This document shows, in pieces, positions 17,152-26,091 of a stretch of DNA of 64,000 bases (within the stretch, counting starts at the first letter, position 1; every line of letters starts with the position of its first letter). A model generated the notes under the pieces. It was not told where the DNA came from and searched no databases. It worked only from the letters and a program-made list of their open reading frames with translations. Both the position numbers and the translations under genes were made by a program. This DNA comes from Halobacteriovorax sp. DA5 (lineage in GTDB: Bacteria; Bdellovibrionota; Bacteriovoracia; Bacteriovoracales; Bacteriovoracaceae): assembly GCF_002903145.1 (NCBI RefSeq), contig NZ_PPDJ01000003.1, forward strand, positions 248,001 through 312,000, read 5' to 3'.

Positions 17152-17647
17152 TAGTTGAATCCTTATTTAATAAAAACTTTTCTTTTAAATTTCCAAATTG
17201 ACCGATGCTCTTTTGTAAACTTTCGATGAAGCCATCGATGTCTTTAAAGTTCCAATAGAATGAAGCATATCTAACGTAGGCAACAGGGTCTAGCTCGTAA
17301 AGCTTTTCCATAACAACTTCACCAACAATTTTCGCAGGAACTTCGATATTGTTCATTTGCGATAGAGTCATCTCAACATCATCAATTAATCGGTTGATTT
17401 GTGCCGTAGTTAAAGGTCTTTTTTGACAGGCCTTATTGATCCCTTTCGAAATTTTTTCGCGGTTATATGGCTCTCGTCTTTTGTCATTCTTTACAAGTGC
17501 CGGAACTTGAAGCTGAAGCTTCTCATAAGTCGTATAACGAAAGTCACAATTTAGACATGCCCTGCGACGACGAACAGCAAGTCCATCTGACAGATGTCTG
17601 GAATCAATAACTTTTGTGTTAGGTGTTTGGCAACTTGGGCAATACAT
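17126..17647 (-). CDS. nrdR: Transcriptional repressor NrdR
   Basis: I start at ATG 17647 (MYCPSC), because the family begins directly with its zinc ribbon; the frame is open further upstream. The product is 173 residues, slightly longer than the usual 150-160. The zinc ribbon has Cys pairs MYCPSC and ACLNC with DSRHLSDGLAVRRRR between them, and an ATP-cone follows (NDKRREPYNREKISKGINKA). NrdR represses ribonucleotide reductase genes according to ATP/dATP. No Shine-Dalgarno is evident. No ribonucleotide reductase gene lies in this window. Confidence 0.94.
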   Translation of the reverse strand: MYCPSCQTPNTKVIDSRHLSDGLAVRRRRACLNCDFRYTTYEKLQLQVPALVKNDKRREPYNREKISKGINKACQKRPLTTAQINRLIDDVEMTLSQMNNIEVPAKIVGEVVMEKLYELDPVAYVRYASFYWNFKDIDGFIESLQKSIGQFGNLKEKFLLNKDSTSEKPSIQQ

Positions 17648-17705
17648 ATCTATTTTTAGCATAATATGAATGCATTGCATATTCCCATTTTTACGGTGTG
17701 AATAT

Positions 17706-19289
17706 TTATTGAAGAGAAGAGAGCTTTCTGAAATTATCCTCAAGGTCTTCCATTACTTCGTTTCCATCATGGTAGAGAAGAACCGTGAAAAAGTCTTGTT
17801 GTTCTCCTGTGCGCTGTGTAATTTTATATGGAGCAACAGCTTCTTGTTTGTACATGTGGGACTTATCCCACTTAATCTGAGGAAAGGATTCAAAGACTAA
17901 CTGCGCAAATGAAATGCGACTTGTATCTGAAGGGTCCATCTTGTAATCATATGGCTTACCTATATTGCTTAGGGCCAGAACAATTCCTTGAGTTGTTTCA
18001 TGATAAGATAATTTTCTTTTTCGAATTACAGCAAGGTCGTCTTGATTATAGATCGATTCGATACTTTTTAGTTTGATGCCTTCTCTTGTTGTTGTAATAA
18101 AGTTGAGGTTCTTAGATTGAATCTCATTACGATACTTAATAATGAGAGGATGCTTAGATAATCCAAGCTTAACGATTTCATCCCAAGAACCAATCCAGAT
18201 TCCAACATTATCCCAAAAGCGATCGACGACAGCGTTATTAAAGCTATTCTTATTATGAGTAAAAATAATGTCCATTGGTTTAAGTTGATAAACTAAATGG
18301 TCTTTTTCTGTTTTTCCTAAATAGGTAACTTGACCACCTGTTAAATTTTCAAATTTGATAGCTTTATTAAAGTAGCCTACATAGTAAGTCTTATCTTTAA
18401 GTGCCATCGATGAGATTGTATTTTGAAGTGAAGAAGTAATTTCATTCCATCTTTTCTTTTTATTATAGCTCTTAATCAATTCATTATAGACAAGCGTCTC
18501 TTCAATAAGTGGATTGATATAATAAGAAATTCTTGTTTTATTTTTAACTTCTTCAAATATTTTTATATCACGATAAATTGCGGCCATCTTTGCTAGTCTC
18601 CTATGAGAAGGGGACTTAACAAGCTTGTTGACAAGGTTGTTGTGATAATTTTCAAGCTCTTTTTGAAGAGTAATATCTTTTTCACTTTTTATTGCTTCAC
18701 GAATTTTATTCTTTAATAGTAAGTGATTTTCATAGATTGCAATATTTGCGATAAAACCAATTTTTATGGCCTTTATAATTTCGGCACCTTTTATGTCATA
18801 AGGATTAATGATTGCGTAGTCGATATCTCTTTCTTGTCTTTTAAGCTTTCGTTTTCCCTCAAAATATATTTCTCGTCTTTGTTCAACTAGTGTCGTTTGA
18901 TTAGTTCGTATTTCAAAACGTGTTGTTGGATCTGTTACCCACGAAATATTTTTTAAAAAAGTATTTAGCTCAGAAGTTATTTTTTGATTCGAATCAAAAT
19001 ACGGTGAAATAAATTTTAGAGAACTCTGATTATTTTTCTTTTGTGCTTTTGCAAAGTCCATTCGCCACACAAGATTTTTTTCAACGGCTTCCTGAAGTTC
19101 ATAGATAACTTCTTTGCTGATCTTGAACTTAGATGGATTGTAGTCTGGTGTTGTTGAAGCGATATAGCGAGATACTGCAGCAGAGTACTGGTCATAGGCC
19201 ATTTCTATTTGATCGACAGTTGAAGCACAAGACGATAACAAAGTTGAAACTAAAATGACTGAAATAAATTTCGAATGAAAATTCCTCAC
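17706..19289 (-). CDS. Lipoprotein with inactive YiiX/papain-like hydrolase domain
   Basis: A 527-residue lipoprotein: signal peptide with lipobox LLSS-C (Cys21). The first 290 residues are helical. The C-terminal domain follows the YiiX/YebB (permuted NlpC/P60) plan: LKPMDIIFTHN, FWDNVGIWIGS, EGIKLKSIES, DDLAVIRKRK, GKPYDYKMD, SRISFAQLVFES. In active relatives the second motif has His (HxGIYIG) and the last has the catalytic Cys (xxCSELVY). Here they are Asn and Phe, so peptidase or amidase activity is probably lost while the fold is kept. It lies between glyA and nrdR, which are usually adjacent or close. Confidence 0.78.
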   Translation of the reverse strand: MRNFHSKFISVILVSTLLSSCASTVDQIEMAYDQYSAAVSRYIASTTPDYNPSKFKISKEVIYELQEAVEKNLVWRMDFAKAQKKNNQSSLKFISPYFDSNQKITSELNTFLKNISWVTDPTTRFEIRTNQTTLVEQRREIYFEGKRKLKRQERDIDYAIINPYDIKGAEIIKAIKIGFIANIAIYENHLLLKNKIREAIKSEKDITLQKELENYHNNLVNKLVKSPSHRRLAKMAAIYRDIKIFEEVKNKTRISYYINPLIEETLVYNELIKSYNKKKRWNEITSSLQNTISSMALKDKTYYVGYFNKAIKFENLTGGQVTYLGKTEKDHLVYQLKPMDIIFTHNKNSFNNAVVDRFWDNVGIWIGSWDEIVKLGLSKHPLIIKYRNEIQSKNLNFITTTREGIKLKSIESIYNQDDLAVIRKRKLSYHETTQGIVLALSNIGKPYDYKMDPSDTSRISFAQLVFESFPQIKWDKSHMYKQEAVAPYKITQRTGEQQDFFTVLLYHDGNEVMEDLEDNFRKLSSLQ

Positions 19290-19390
19290 AATATCCCCAC
19301 AAACTAAATCTCATTTAGTTATCGGCTAATTTAAGAAATTTTATTAATATTAGAGGATAGTAGGCTACTATCCTCTATAAAGTATTGAAA

Positions 19391-20641
19391 TTAGTAGACA
19401 GGAAATTCTTTGCAAAGCTTTTCAACTTGCGACTTGATGTCCTTAAGAGCGGCTTCATTCTCAGCATTTTTTAGGGCCTCGACAATCCAAGTTCCTATTT
19501 GCTTCATCTGCTCTTCACCCATTCCACGAGTTGTAAGTGCAGGTGTTCCGAGACGAATCCCACTCGTTACAAATGGAGATCTTGTATCCCCTGGAATCAT
19601 ATTCTTATTACAAGTAATTCCTGCTTCTTCTAAAGCCTTTTCCGCAACTTTACCTGTAACGCCTGCTGGATCAGTTTTCATAAGGATTAGATGATTATCT
19701 GTACCACCTGAAACAATTTCCATTCCTAGCTCAATTAGCTGTTTAGCTAATGCTTGAGCGTTTGTAATAACTTGCTTTTGATATTCCTTATATTGTGGAT
19801 CAAGAGCTTCTTTAAAAGATACCGCTTTCGCAGCAATAACGTGCTCAAGAGGTCCACCTTGAATTCCCGGGAAAACGTTGAAGTTTATCTTCTTTGCAAG
19901 TTCTTCATCGTTTGTCAGGATAATACCACCACGTGGTCCACGTAATGTTTTATGTGTAGTAGACGTTACAATATGCGCGTGAGGAAATGGTGAAGGGTGA
20001 AGGCCTGCAGCAACAAGGCCAGCGATATGGGCCATATCAACCATTAAGTAAGCACCAACTTCATCAGCTATTTCTCTGAACTTAGCGAAGTCAATTGTTC
20101 TTGGATATGCAGATGCACCAGCTACGATTACCTTTGGTTGGTGTTCTTTAGCAGCTCTTCTTACATCATCGTAATCAATCATTTCTGTTTCAGGATTTAA
20201 TCCATAAAACTTTACATCAAAATATTTTCCAGAGAAGTTTACCGGTGAACCGTGAGTTAGGTGGCCACCTTCTGATAGATCCATCCCAAGAATTTTGTCT
20301 CCCGGAGCAATGATTGAAAAGTATGCGGCCATATTTGCGCTTGAACCTGAGTGAGGTTGTACGTTTGCAAATTTACATCCAAACAATTCACATAGACGAT
20401 TAATTGCAAGCTGTTCAACTGAGTCAACAACTTCGCACCCACCGTAGTAGCGCTTGTTAGGTAAACCTTCGGCATACTTATTTGTAAGTACTGAACCTTG
20501 TGCTTCCATTACTGCAAGTGAAGTATAGTTTTCAGAAGCAATTAATTCTAATCCTTCTTCTTGTCTCGCTAGTTCTTTTTTTGTTAACGAGAAAATTTCC
20601 TCATCCATTTTTTCTAGGCTATTGGCGTTTTTATGAAACAT
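19391..20641 (-). CDS. glyA: Serine hydroxymethyltransferase
   Basis: A 416-residue PLP enzyme that interconverts serine and glycine with tetrahydrofolate. It shows the N-terminal [35 protein letters not shown], and the PLP lysine motif [13 protein letters not shown]. The length is normal. It begins 3 bases after the fabF stop and is co-transcribed with it, the order seen in many proteobacteria (fabF-glyA-nrdR). Confidence 0.97.
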   Translation of the reverse strand: MFHKNANSLEKMDEEIFSLTKKELARQEEGLELIASENYTSLAVMEAQGSVLTNKYAEGLPNKRYYGGCEVVDSVEQLAINRLCELFGCKFANVQPHSGSSANMAAYFSIIAPGDKILGMDLSEGGHLTHGSPVNFSGKYFDVKFYGLNPETEMIDYDDVRRAAKEHQPKVIVAGASAYPRTIDFAKFREIADEVGAYLMVDMAHIAGLVAAGLHPSPFPHAHIVTSTTHKTLRGPRGGIILTNDEELAKKINFNVFPGIQGGPLEHVIAAKAVSFKEALDPQYKEYQKQVITNAQALAKQLIELGMEIVSGGTDNHLILMKTDPAGVTGKVAEKALEEAGITCNKNMIPGDTRSPFVTSGIRLGTPALTTRGMGEEQMKQIGTWIVEALKNAENEAALKDIKSQVEKLCKEFPVY

Positions 20642-20644
20642 TCT

Positions 20645-21904
20645 TTATCCTTCAATTTTCTTCAGTACTAATGAAGAGTTAGTCGACCCAAAACCAAATG
20701 AGTTATTAAGGGCGTATTTAATATCTTTCTTAACTGCCTTATTAGGAGTGTAGTTAAGATCACATTTAGGGTCTTGATTGTCGATGTTAATCGTTGGGGG
20801 AATAATCCCGTGGTGAAGAGCTAGAGCTGTAAAGACAGTCTCAACACCACCAGCAGCACCTAAAAGGTGACCAGTCATTGACTTAGTTGAAGATACATTT
20901 ATTTTCTTTGCATGCTCTTCTCCTAGTACTCTTTTAATTGCACCAGTTTCTGCAACATCTCCAAGTGGAGTTGATGTTCCGTGAGCATTTACGTAATCAA
21001 TATCTTCTGGAGAAATACCTGCATCTTCGATAGCTTTTTTCATACAACCGTAAGCACCATCACCTTCTGGATGTGGAGCTGTAATATGGTGAGCATCTGA
21101 AGTTGCACCGTGACCTACGATTTCTGCATAGATCTTAGCTCCTCTCTTAACTGCACTTTCATATTCTTCAAGAATTAGAACTCCAGCACCTTCACCCATT
21201 ACAAAACCATCACGATCAATATCAAATGGACGAGAAGCTTTAGTAGGCTCATCAACGCGCTTTGAAAATGCTTTCATATTGATGAATCCACCCATACCTA
21301 GGTTACAGATAACAGCTTCAGCTCCACCTGTAATCATGAGGTCATGACGGCCAGAACGAATCTCTTCTACCGCATTTGAAATAGCGTGGCACGAAGATGC
21401 ACATGCAGATGAAACAGTGTAGTTAACACCCATGAATCCATGTCTAATACTTAAAACACCAGTTGCCATATTTGGAATAATCGCCGGGATGAAAAAAGGT
21501 GAGATACGACGTGGCCCACGCTCGACAAATGTCCTTGCTGTTTCTTCTGTAATTGGGAAACCACCAATACCAACTCCAAGGATTGCACCAACTTTGTACT
21601 TATCGAAATCCTCTAGGTTTGCACCAGAGTCTTTTAGGGCCTCTTCAGTTGCGTGAAGAGCAAAGTGAATGAAGCGGTCATATTTTTTCGCTTCACGAGC
21701 TTCCATGATATTTTCATCTAATTCGAAGTTTTTAACTTCTCCAGCAATTTTGATTGCTAGATCTGGAATAGGGAAGCTTTCAGCTTCTGAGATTCCTGAT
21801 CTTCCTTCGATTAGTCCATTCCAAACATCTTGTGTGTTGTGACCTAATCCACAAATTGTTCCAAGGCCTGTGATAACAACACGTTTATTACTTCTGTTAC
21901 TCAT
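20645..21904 (-). CDS. fabF: Beta-ketoacyl-ACP synthase II
   Basis: A 419-residue condensing enzyme for chain elongation in fatty-acid synthesis. It has the nucleophilic Cys in VSSACASSCHAIS, His residues in VNAHGTSTPLGD and KSMTGHLLGAAGG, and the C-terminal NNSFGFGSTNSSLVLKK. Length and motifs fit FabF rather than FabB. The gene is in the same direction as acpP but is separated from it by about 2.1 kb holding two plus-strand secreted-protein genes, so it needs its own promoter in the 21905-22128 gap. Confidence 0.96.
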   Translation of the reverse strand: MSNRSNKRVVITGLGTICGLGHNTQDVWNGLIEGRSGISEAESFPIPDLAIKIAGEVKNFELDENIMEAREAKKYDRFIHFALHATEEALKDSGANLEDFDKYKVGAILGVGIGGFPITEETARTFVERGPRRISPFFIPAIIPNMATGVLSIRHGFMGVNYTVSSACASSCHAISNAVEEIRSGRHDLMITGGAEAVICNLGMGGFINMKAFSKRVDEPTKASRPFDIDRDGFVMGEGAGVLILEEYESAVKRGAKIYAEIVGHGATSDAHHITAPHPEGDGAYGCMKKAIEDAGISPEDIDYVNAHGTSTPLGDVAETGAIKRVLGEEHAKKINVSSTKSMTGHLLGAAGGVETVFTALALHHGIIPPTINIDNQDPKCDLNYTPNKAVKKDIKYALNNSFGFGSTNSSLVLKKIEG

Positions 21905-22128
21905 ATATATTCCTTTATCTTCCTTTATTTATTCTTCAATTCTACTAAGTTTTTTTCCTAGTATTTGATAATTTTGCAGGCATTTTGACAAGGCATAGAG
22001 GGTCTTAATTTTTACGCTTTTCAAGCATTACTGTTTAATTTTTAACGTAATTTCAGGAGGTTGAACACTTTATTCATTTTTATCGTTAATAAGTTAATAT
22101 TTTTAAAGGCTTATACGATAAGACTGCC

Positions 22129-23718
22129 ATGAAAAAGATTAACCTATTAATTTTATCAATTTTATCTATTTACACTTATGGCCAAAAAGTATCCGTTGAG
22201 TTTGCCAACGATATGTACTTTGATAGCTGTAATGCTCCTGCCGAGCTGCCTGTTGTTATTTGCGAAGATGGGGATTCTCAAGTCGTACTTCAGCGAAATC
22301 AAAAAGGGCACTTATTTGGAATTTATCGAAACGGTAGTATCAAGGAAACTGAAATATTTCCTGTCAGAACAATTAGTGATGGAAAAAATGTTATTTTTCA
22401 TAATGCTAATAGTGAGCAGTTTGTTTCTCAAAGAGCAGTTGAAGAGTTTGACACTCCAGCAGGTCGTCTAAAAGATATGGATGATGCGCAAAAGTCGATT
22501 TTCTCGCTTATTCGAAATATTCATCCTTCTCATAAGGAAATTAGAGACAGTTTACAAAACTTCTTAGAAGGTGTTGAAAACGATATCGAACGCCAGAATG
22601 AAAAGGTTACTCAAGCCTACACAAAAATGTGGGTGCAGGATAATAGTAATAAGAATCATCAATGTGAAATGGCCACTAAGTGTACGATAAAAAAGTGTGG
22701 CGATAATCACTACATTATCTTTGATCCAAGCCGTAACGTTTACATGCCAATCAATTACTCTCGCGATAATCGAGGTAATGCTCAATTTACAAAGAATGAT
22801 AGTTATATCAAATATGCTCGTACTCTTGGTGGAGCAATTATTGAAAGAAATGCTGAGTACGAGAAGTCTCGCCTTACGGCCCAAAGAAAAGCGCCTGAAG
22901 TTATGGGAAATAACTCATCAGCTTTCTTTAGTATGCAAGACGCAGGCTTTAGTGACTATTTGAAAACAGTTCTTCCACATTGTACTAAAGAGGTTCAGGG
23001 CGATATTATTGCACTTGGGAGGCAGTCGGTTCGCGAAAGAGATAATTTAGACTTCGTTCATCTCGTTGATGTTGTAAACGGAAATATCAATAGTCAGTAT
23101 ATTAATCGCCAATTCCTGCCAAAGAATAGTTGTCGCGATGGTGATAGCTACTATGCTTCTGATTCTTATGAAAAAGTTAAGGAGTATCGTCCTCGTGCAA
23201 GTGGTGTAATTTCTCTTCAAAAAGCAAACGAGCTATTTAAAAAGGCACGTGCGATGAAGGGGATGGCCTGGAAATATGTTCAAGACGGTTGTTATGCTCG
23301 TTCAGAGTTAATGGTAAATATGTTTGAAGAAGAAGGTGTTGTTGCAGATAAGGCATGGGCATCTGGTAAGCTTAAGATACCAAATCAACAATATCCTTTC
23401 TGGAGTTATCATACAGCACCTGTTGTGTACGTTGATAATGGAAGAGGTGGGGTATCTAAAATGATTATCGATCCTTCGATTGCTTCAAAACCAATTGAAG
23501 TGAACGAATGGTTAAAAACTATGGGAGCAGATGCTTCTAAAGTTGACCATGTTGGATTTCCTCCAAGTTTAGATGCAATAAGTGTTGGCCGAACAGCATT
23601 TGGAATTGCGAGTAGAGATTCTTATCACCCTCAAACTGCTTCGAATATGATGAGTCGTGAAGCTAGGGCAATAGCGGCAAAGACTTTACTAGCAACTTAT
23701 GAGAAGAGAACTCTTTAG
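22129..23718 (+). CDS. Secreted protein-glutaminase-like deamidase
   Basis: A 529-residue protein with signal peptide (MKKINLLILSILSIYTYGQ). A long N-terminal region, probably a pro-domain, precedes a domain at about residues 360-480 that matches protein-glutaminase: C388 in QDGCYARSELMVNMF, H428 in PFWSYHTAPVVYV, and D448 in MIIDPSIASKP followed by a Trp (EWL). The same order and spacing (CYARAHKM, WNYHVAIL, RIIDPSL) is found in Chryseobacterium protein-glutaminase, a secreted enzyme that deamidates protein glutamines. It lies inside the fab cluster on the opposite strand. Activity is inferred. Confidence 0.75.
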   Translation: MKKINLLILSILSIYTYGQKVSVEFANDMYFDSCNAPAELPVVICEDGDSQVVLQRNQKGHLFGIYRNGSIKETEIFPVRTISDGKNVIFHNANSEQFVSQRAVEEFDTPAGRLKDMDDAQKSIFSLIRNIHPSHKEIRDSLQNFLEGVENDIERQNEKVTQAYTKMWVQDNSNKNHQCEMATKCTIKKCGDNHYIIFDPSRNVYMPINYSRDNRGNAQFTKNDSYIKYARTLGGAIIERNAEYEKSRLTAQRKAPEVMGNNSSAFFSMQDAGFSDYLKTVLPHCTKEVQGDIIALGRQSVRERDNLDFVHLVDVVNGNINSQYINRQFLPKNSCRDGDSYYASDSYEKVKEYRPRASGVISLQKANELFKKARAMKGMAWKYVQDGCYARSELMVNMFEEEGVVADKAWASGKLKIPNQQYPFWSYHTAPVVYVDNGRGGVSKMIIDPSIASKPIEVNEWLKTMGADASKVDHVGFPPSLDAISVGRTAFGIASRDSYHPQTASNMMSREARAIAAKTLLATYEKRTL

Positions 23719-23729
23719 GAATAGATAAA

Positions 23730-23987
23730 ATGAAAAAAATAATTCTTTGTACACTACTTAGCTTTCTGTCAGTTCATGCTGCGACTATAGCGACGTCACA
23801 ATACCAAGTCGCTACTTTCCAAATGGAAAAGAACGAAATTACTGTTAGTTTTGTTGAGAGTGCTCCTTTCTATCAAGCGAAAAAGAAAGATGCGAATTGT
23901 TTTCAAAAGGCAATTGAAGACAAGGAGAAAGTTGAAATTAAGTACGATTACAAAACTTTTCAAATACAAAGCTGTAAAAATTTATAA
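23730..23987 (+). CDS. Small secreted protein downstream of the glutaminase
   Basis: An 85-residue protein with signal peptide (MKKIILCTLLSFLSVHA). The mature part is mostly beta-strand-like (TSQYQVATFQMEKNEITVSF) and has two Cys (DANCFQ and IQSCKNL) that could form one disulphide. It begins 11 bases after the glutaminase-like gene and shares its terminator, so the two are co-expressed and co-exported. A role as inhibitor or accessory protein of the enzyme is possible but rests on position only. Confidence 0.65.
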   Translation: MKKIILCTLLSFLSVHAATIATSQYQVATFQMEKNEITVSFVESAPFYQAKKKDANCFQKAIEDKEKVEIKYDYKTFQIQSCKNL

Positions 23988-23991
23988 AAAG

Positions 23992-24018
23992 AAAGCCTGC
24001 TTTAAGCAGGCTTTTTTT
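23992..24018. terminator. Bidirectional intrinsic terminator between convergent genes
   Basis: AAAGCCTGC-loop-GCAGGCTTT (9-bp stem, 5-base loop) with seven T on the plus side and an A-rich stretch (T-rich for the minus strand) on the other. It lies between the small secreted protein gene and acpP and can serve both. Confidence 0.88.
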
Positions 24019-24039
24019 ATCTAAGAATTATTTTTTTGA

Positions 24040-24264
24040 TTATTGCTTAGACTCTAGGTACTTAACTACGTCTTGAACAGACTTAAGTCCTTCTGCATCT
24101 TCTTCTGGAATTTGAATATCAAATTCATCTTCCATCTTCATCATAAGTTCAACGATGTCTAGTGAGTCTAGGTTTAGATCGTCTACGAATGAAGTTGTTG
24201 CATTGATTTTTGCGATATCGATTTTTGTTTGATCCGCTACTAGTTGAATTACTTTTTGTTCCAT
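24040..24264 (-). CDS. acpP: Acyl carrier protein
   Basis: A 74-residue acidic protein with the phosphopantetheine attachment Ser in DDLNLDSLDIVELMM. It carries growing acyl chains as thioesters to FabD, FabH, FabG and FabF, all encoded nearby. A good ribosome-binding site (AGGAG) precedes the ATG. An 85-base gap separates it from fabG. Confidence 0.97.
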   Translation of the reverse strand: MEQKVIQLVADQTKIDIAKINATTSFVDDLNLDSLDIVELMMKMEDEFDIQIPEEDAEGLKSVQDVVKYLESKQ

Positions 24265-24349
24265 ATTTGTCTCCTAATAAATATATTAAGTTATAAACTC
24301 AATTTCTCTCTCTTATATAAAAATTTAATTTTAGTATATTAATATTTTT

Positions 24350-25114
24350 CTAGATATAAAGTCCACCGTCAATTTTAATAACTTCACCAGTAATATATCC
24401 TGACGCTTGGCTAAGTAGGAAGCAAACTAGGTTTGATACATCTTCCGTTGACCCAAAGCGTGAAGTTGGAATTGAAGCTATATAAGCTTCTTTCGCCTTT
24501 TCTTCAAGAGCATCAGTCATATCCGTTTCAATAAATCCTGGACAGATAGCGTTACAACGAATGTTGCGACTAGCTAATTCTTTGGCAATTGATTTTGTTG
24601 CACCAATAAGCCCTGCTTTAGAAGCTGCATAAGCTGTTTGAGAAACGTTACCCATTAAACCAACAACTGAGCTCATATTAACAATTGAAACATTTTCAGC
24701 TTTTAAGAATCCACGTGAACAGATACTTGTTAGCATGATAGCACCTTTAAGGTTTGTATCGATAACTGCGTCTAGGTCAGCCTTTCTCGTTCTAAGCAGA
24801 AGAGTGTCTTTTGAAACACCCGCATTATTTACAAGACCTTCAACTGGACCAAATTCCTTAACAAAGTCATTTACTGCCGTCTTCATTTGTTCTTCATTAT
24901 TTAGATCGAACATTAGGCCAGTTACATTTGAAGCACCAAGCGCTTTAAGTTGCGACTCAACTTCTTTAGCAACATCTTCTTTTCCTTCACGGTAGTTGAA
25001 GATAACGTGTGCGCCTTGAGAAGCAAGTGATTTAGCGATATCTAGTCCGATACCACGGCTTGCTCCTGTTATTAAAACTTTCTTGTTCTTTAAATCGTTA
25101 TAAGTTGCAATCAT
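24350..25114 (-). CDS. fabG: 3-oxoacyl-ACP reductase
   Basis: A 254-residue short-chain dehydrogenase. The NADPH-binding GASRGIG is near residue 17; NNAG is present as VNNAGVSKDTLL, and the catalytic Ser-Tyr-Lys appear as MSSVVGLMGN and YAASKAG. The C-terminal SGYITGEVIKIDGGLYI is typical of FabG. It lies 8 bases after fabD and before acpP, confirming the fatty-acid role over other SDR functions. Confidence 0.96.
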   Translation of the reverse strand: MIATYNDLKNKKVLITGASRGIGLDIAKSLASQGAHVIFNYREGKEDVAKEVESQLKALGASNVTGLMFDLNNEEQMKTAVNDFVKEFGPVEGLVNNAGVSKDTLLLRTRKADLDAVIDTNLKGAIMLTSICSRGFLKAENVSIVNMSSVVGLMGNVSQTAYAASKAGLIGATKSIAKELASRNIRCNAICPGFIETDMTDALEEKAKEAYIASIPTSRFGSTEDVSNLVCFLLSQASGYITGEVIKIDGGLYI

Positions 25115-25122
25115 ATTTGCTC

Positions 25123-26076
25123 CTAAGAGTTTAGTGCTTCTCTTAATTCATCAAAGGCACCATCTTTGTCTAAAGAGATAACTTTGATATTACGGTTAAT
25201 TTTTCTTGCTAGTCCCATTAGAACTCGTCCTGGCCCAACCTCAACACAAAGAGTGTCATCATCAAGGCTTGCAAAACTTTGAGTCCAAAGAACTGAACCA
25301 TCAATTTGCTTGATCAGGTTCTCTTTTACAACTTCACCGTCTGTACCAATTTGATACTTTTTGGCGTCAATATTGGCAATATAAGGAATTGTCGTTTTAT
25401 TAAAAGTTACGTCATTAAAAAATGCTGCCATATTTTCTCTAGCTGGTTTCATAAGACTAGAGTGGAATGGAGCACTTACTTTCAGCTCAACTGTTTTATG
25501 TGGTTCAGAGAAGTTTTCTGAAATCCATGAAACGGCCTTGTCACATGCGTCTGCATGTCCCGAAATAACGATTTGTCCTGGCTCATTAAAGTTTGCAGGC
25601 ATTACTTCATTGCCTTCAGTTGAAGCTTCTTTACATGCTTTTTCAACGATATCTGCAGGAACTCTCATTACAGCATACATTTTTCCCATTCCCGCAGGAA
25701 CAGCTTCTTGCATATATTTTCCACGATTGTGAACAGCTCTTAGCGCATCTTCAAAGCTTAGAGCACCAGCTGCAACAAGTGCAGGGTATTCACCAACTGA
25801 GTGTCCAAGTACACATGAAACTTCAACACCTGCTGCATCTAAGATCTCTTTAGCTTTTTGAAATAGGCCAATTGAGTAAGTCAGAATTGCTGGTTGAGTG
25901 TTTTGTGTAAGAGTTAGCTCTTCTTCAGGGCCTTCAAGCATAATCTTTGAAAGGTTGTATCCAAGAGCTCCATTTGCTTCTTCAAGTAATTCAAATGATG
26001 GGTGTCCTTCAAGACTTTTTCCCATTCCTACGTATTGTGATCCCTGACCAGGGAAAATTAAAACAACTTTTTTCAT
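25123..26076 (-). CDS. fabD: Malonyl-CoA:ACP transacylase
   Basis: A 317-residue transferase moving malonyl groups from CoA to ACP. It has FPGQGSQYVGMG at the N-terminus, the nucleophilic Ser in LGHSVGEYPALVAAGAL, the Arg contact region (VHNRGKYMQEAVP), and His in SAPFHSSLMKPA. The length is normal. It sits between fabH and fabG with 15- and 8-base gaps. Confidence 0.96.
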   Translation of the reverse strand: MKKVVLIFPGQGSQYVGMGKSLEGHPSFELLEEANGALGYNLSKIMLEGPEEELTLTQNTQPAILTYSIGLFQKAKEILDAAGVEVSCVLGHSVGEYPALVAAGALSFEDALRAVHNRGKYMQEAVPAGMGKMYAVMRVPADIVEKACKEASTEGNEVMPANFNEPGQIVISGHADACDKAVSWISENFSEPHKTVELKVSAPFHSSLMKPARENMAAFFNDVTFNKTTIPYIANIDAKKYQIGTDGEVVKENLIKQIDGSVLWTQSFASLDDDTLCVEVGPGRVLMGLARKINRNIKVISLDKDGAFDELREALNS

Positions 26077-26091
26077 AATATAAAACCTTAA

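Noticed and set aside
24735..25853. Open frames on the plus strand opposite fabG and fabD
   Set aside because: They are antisense to well-supported fatty-acid genes and have no recognisable domains.
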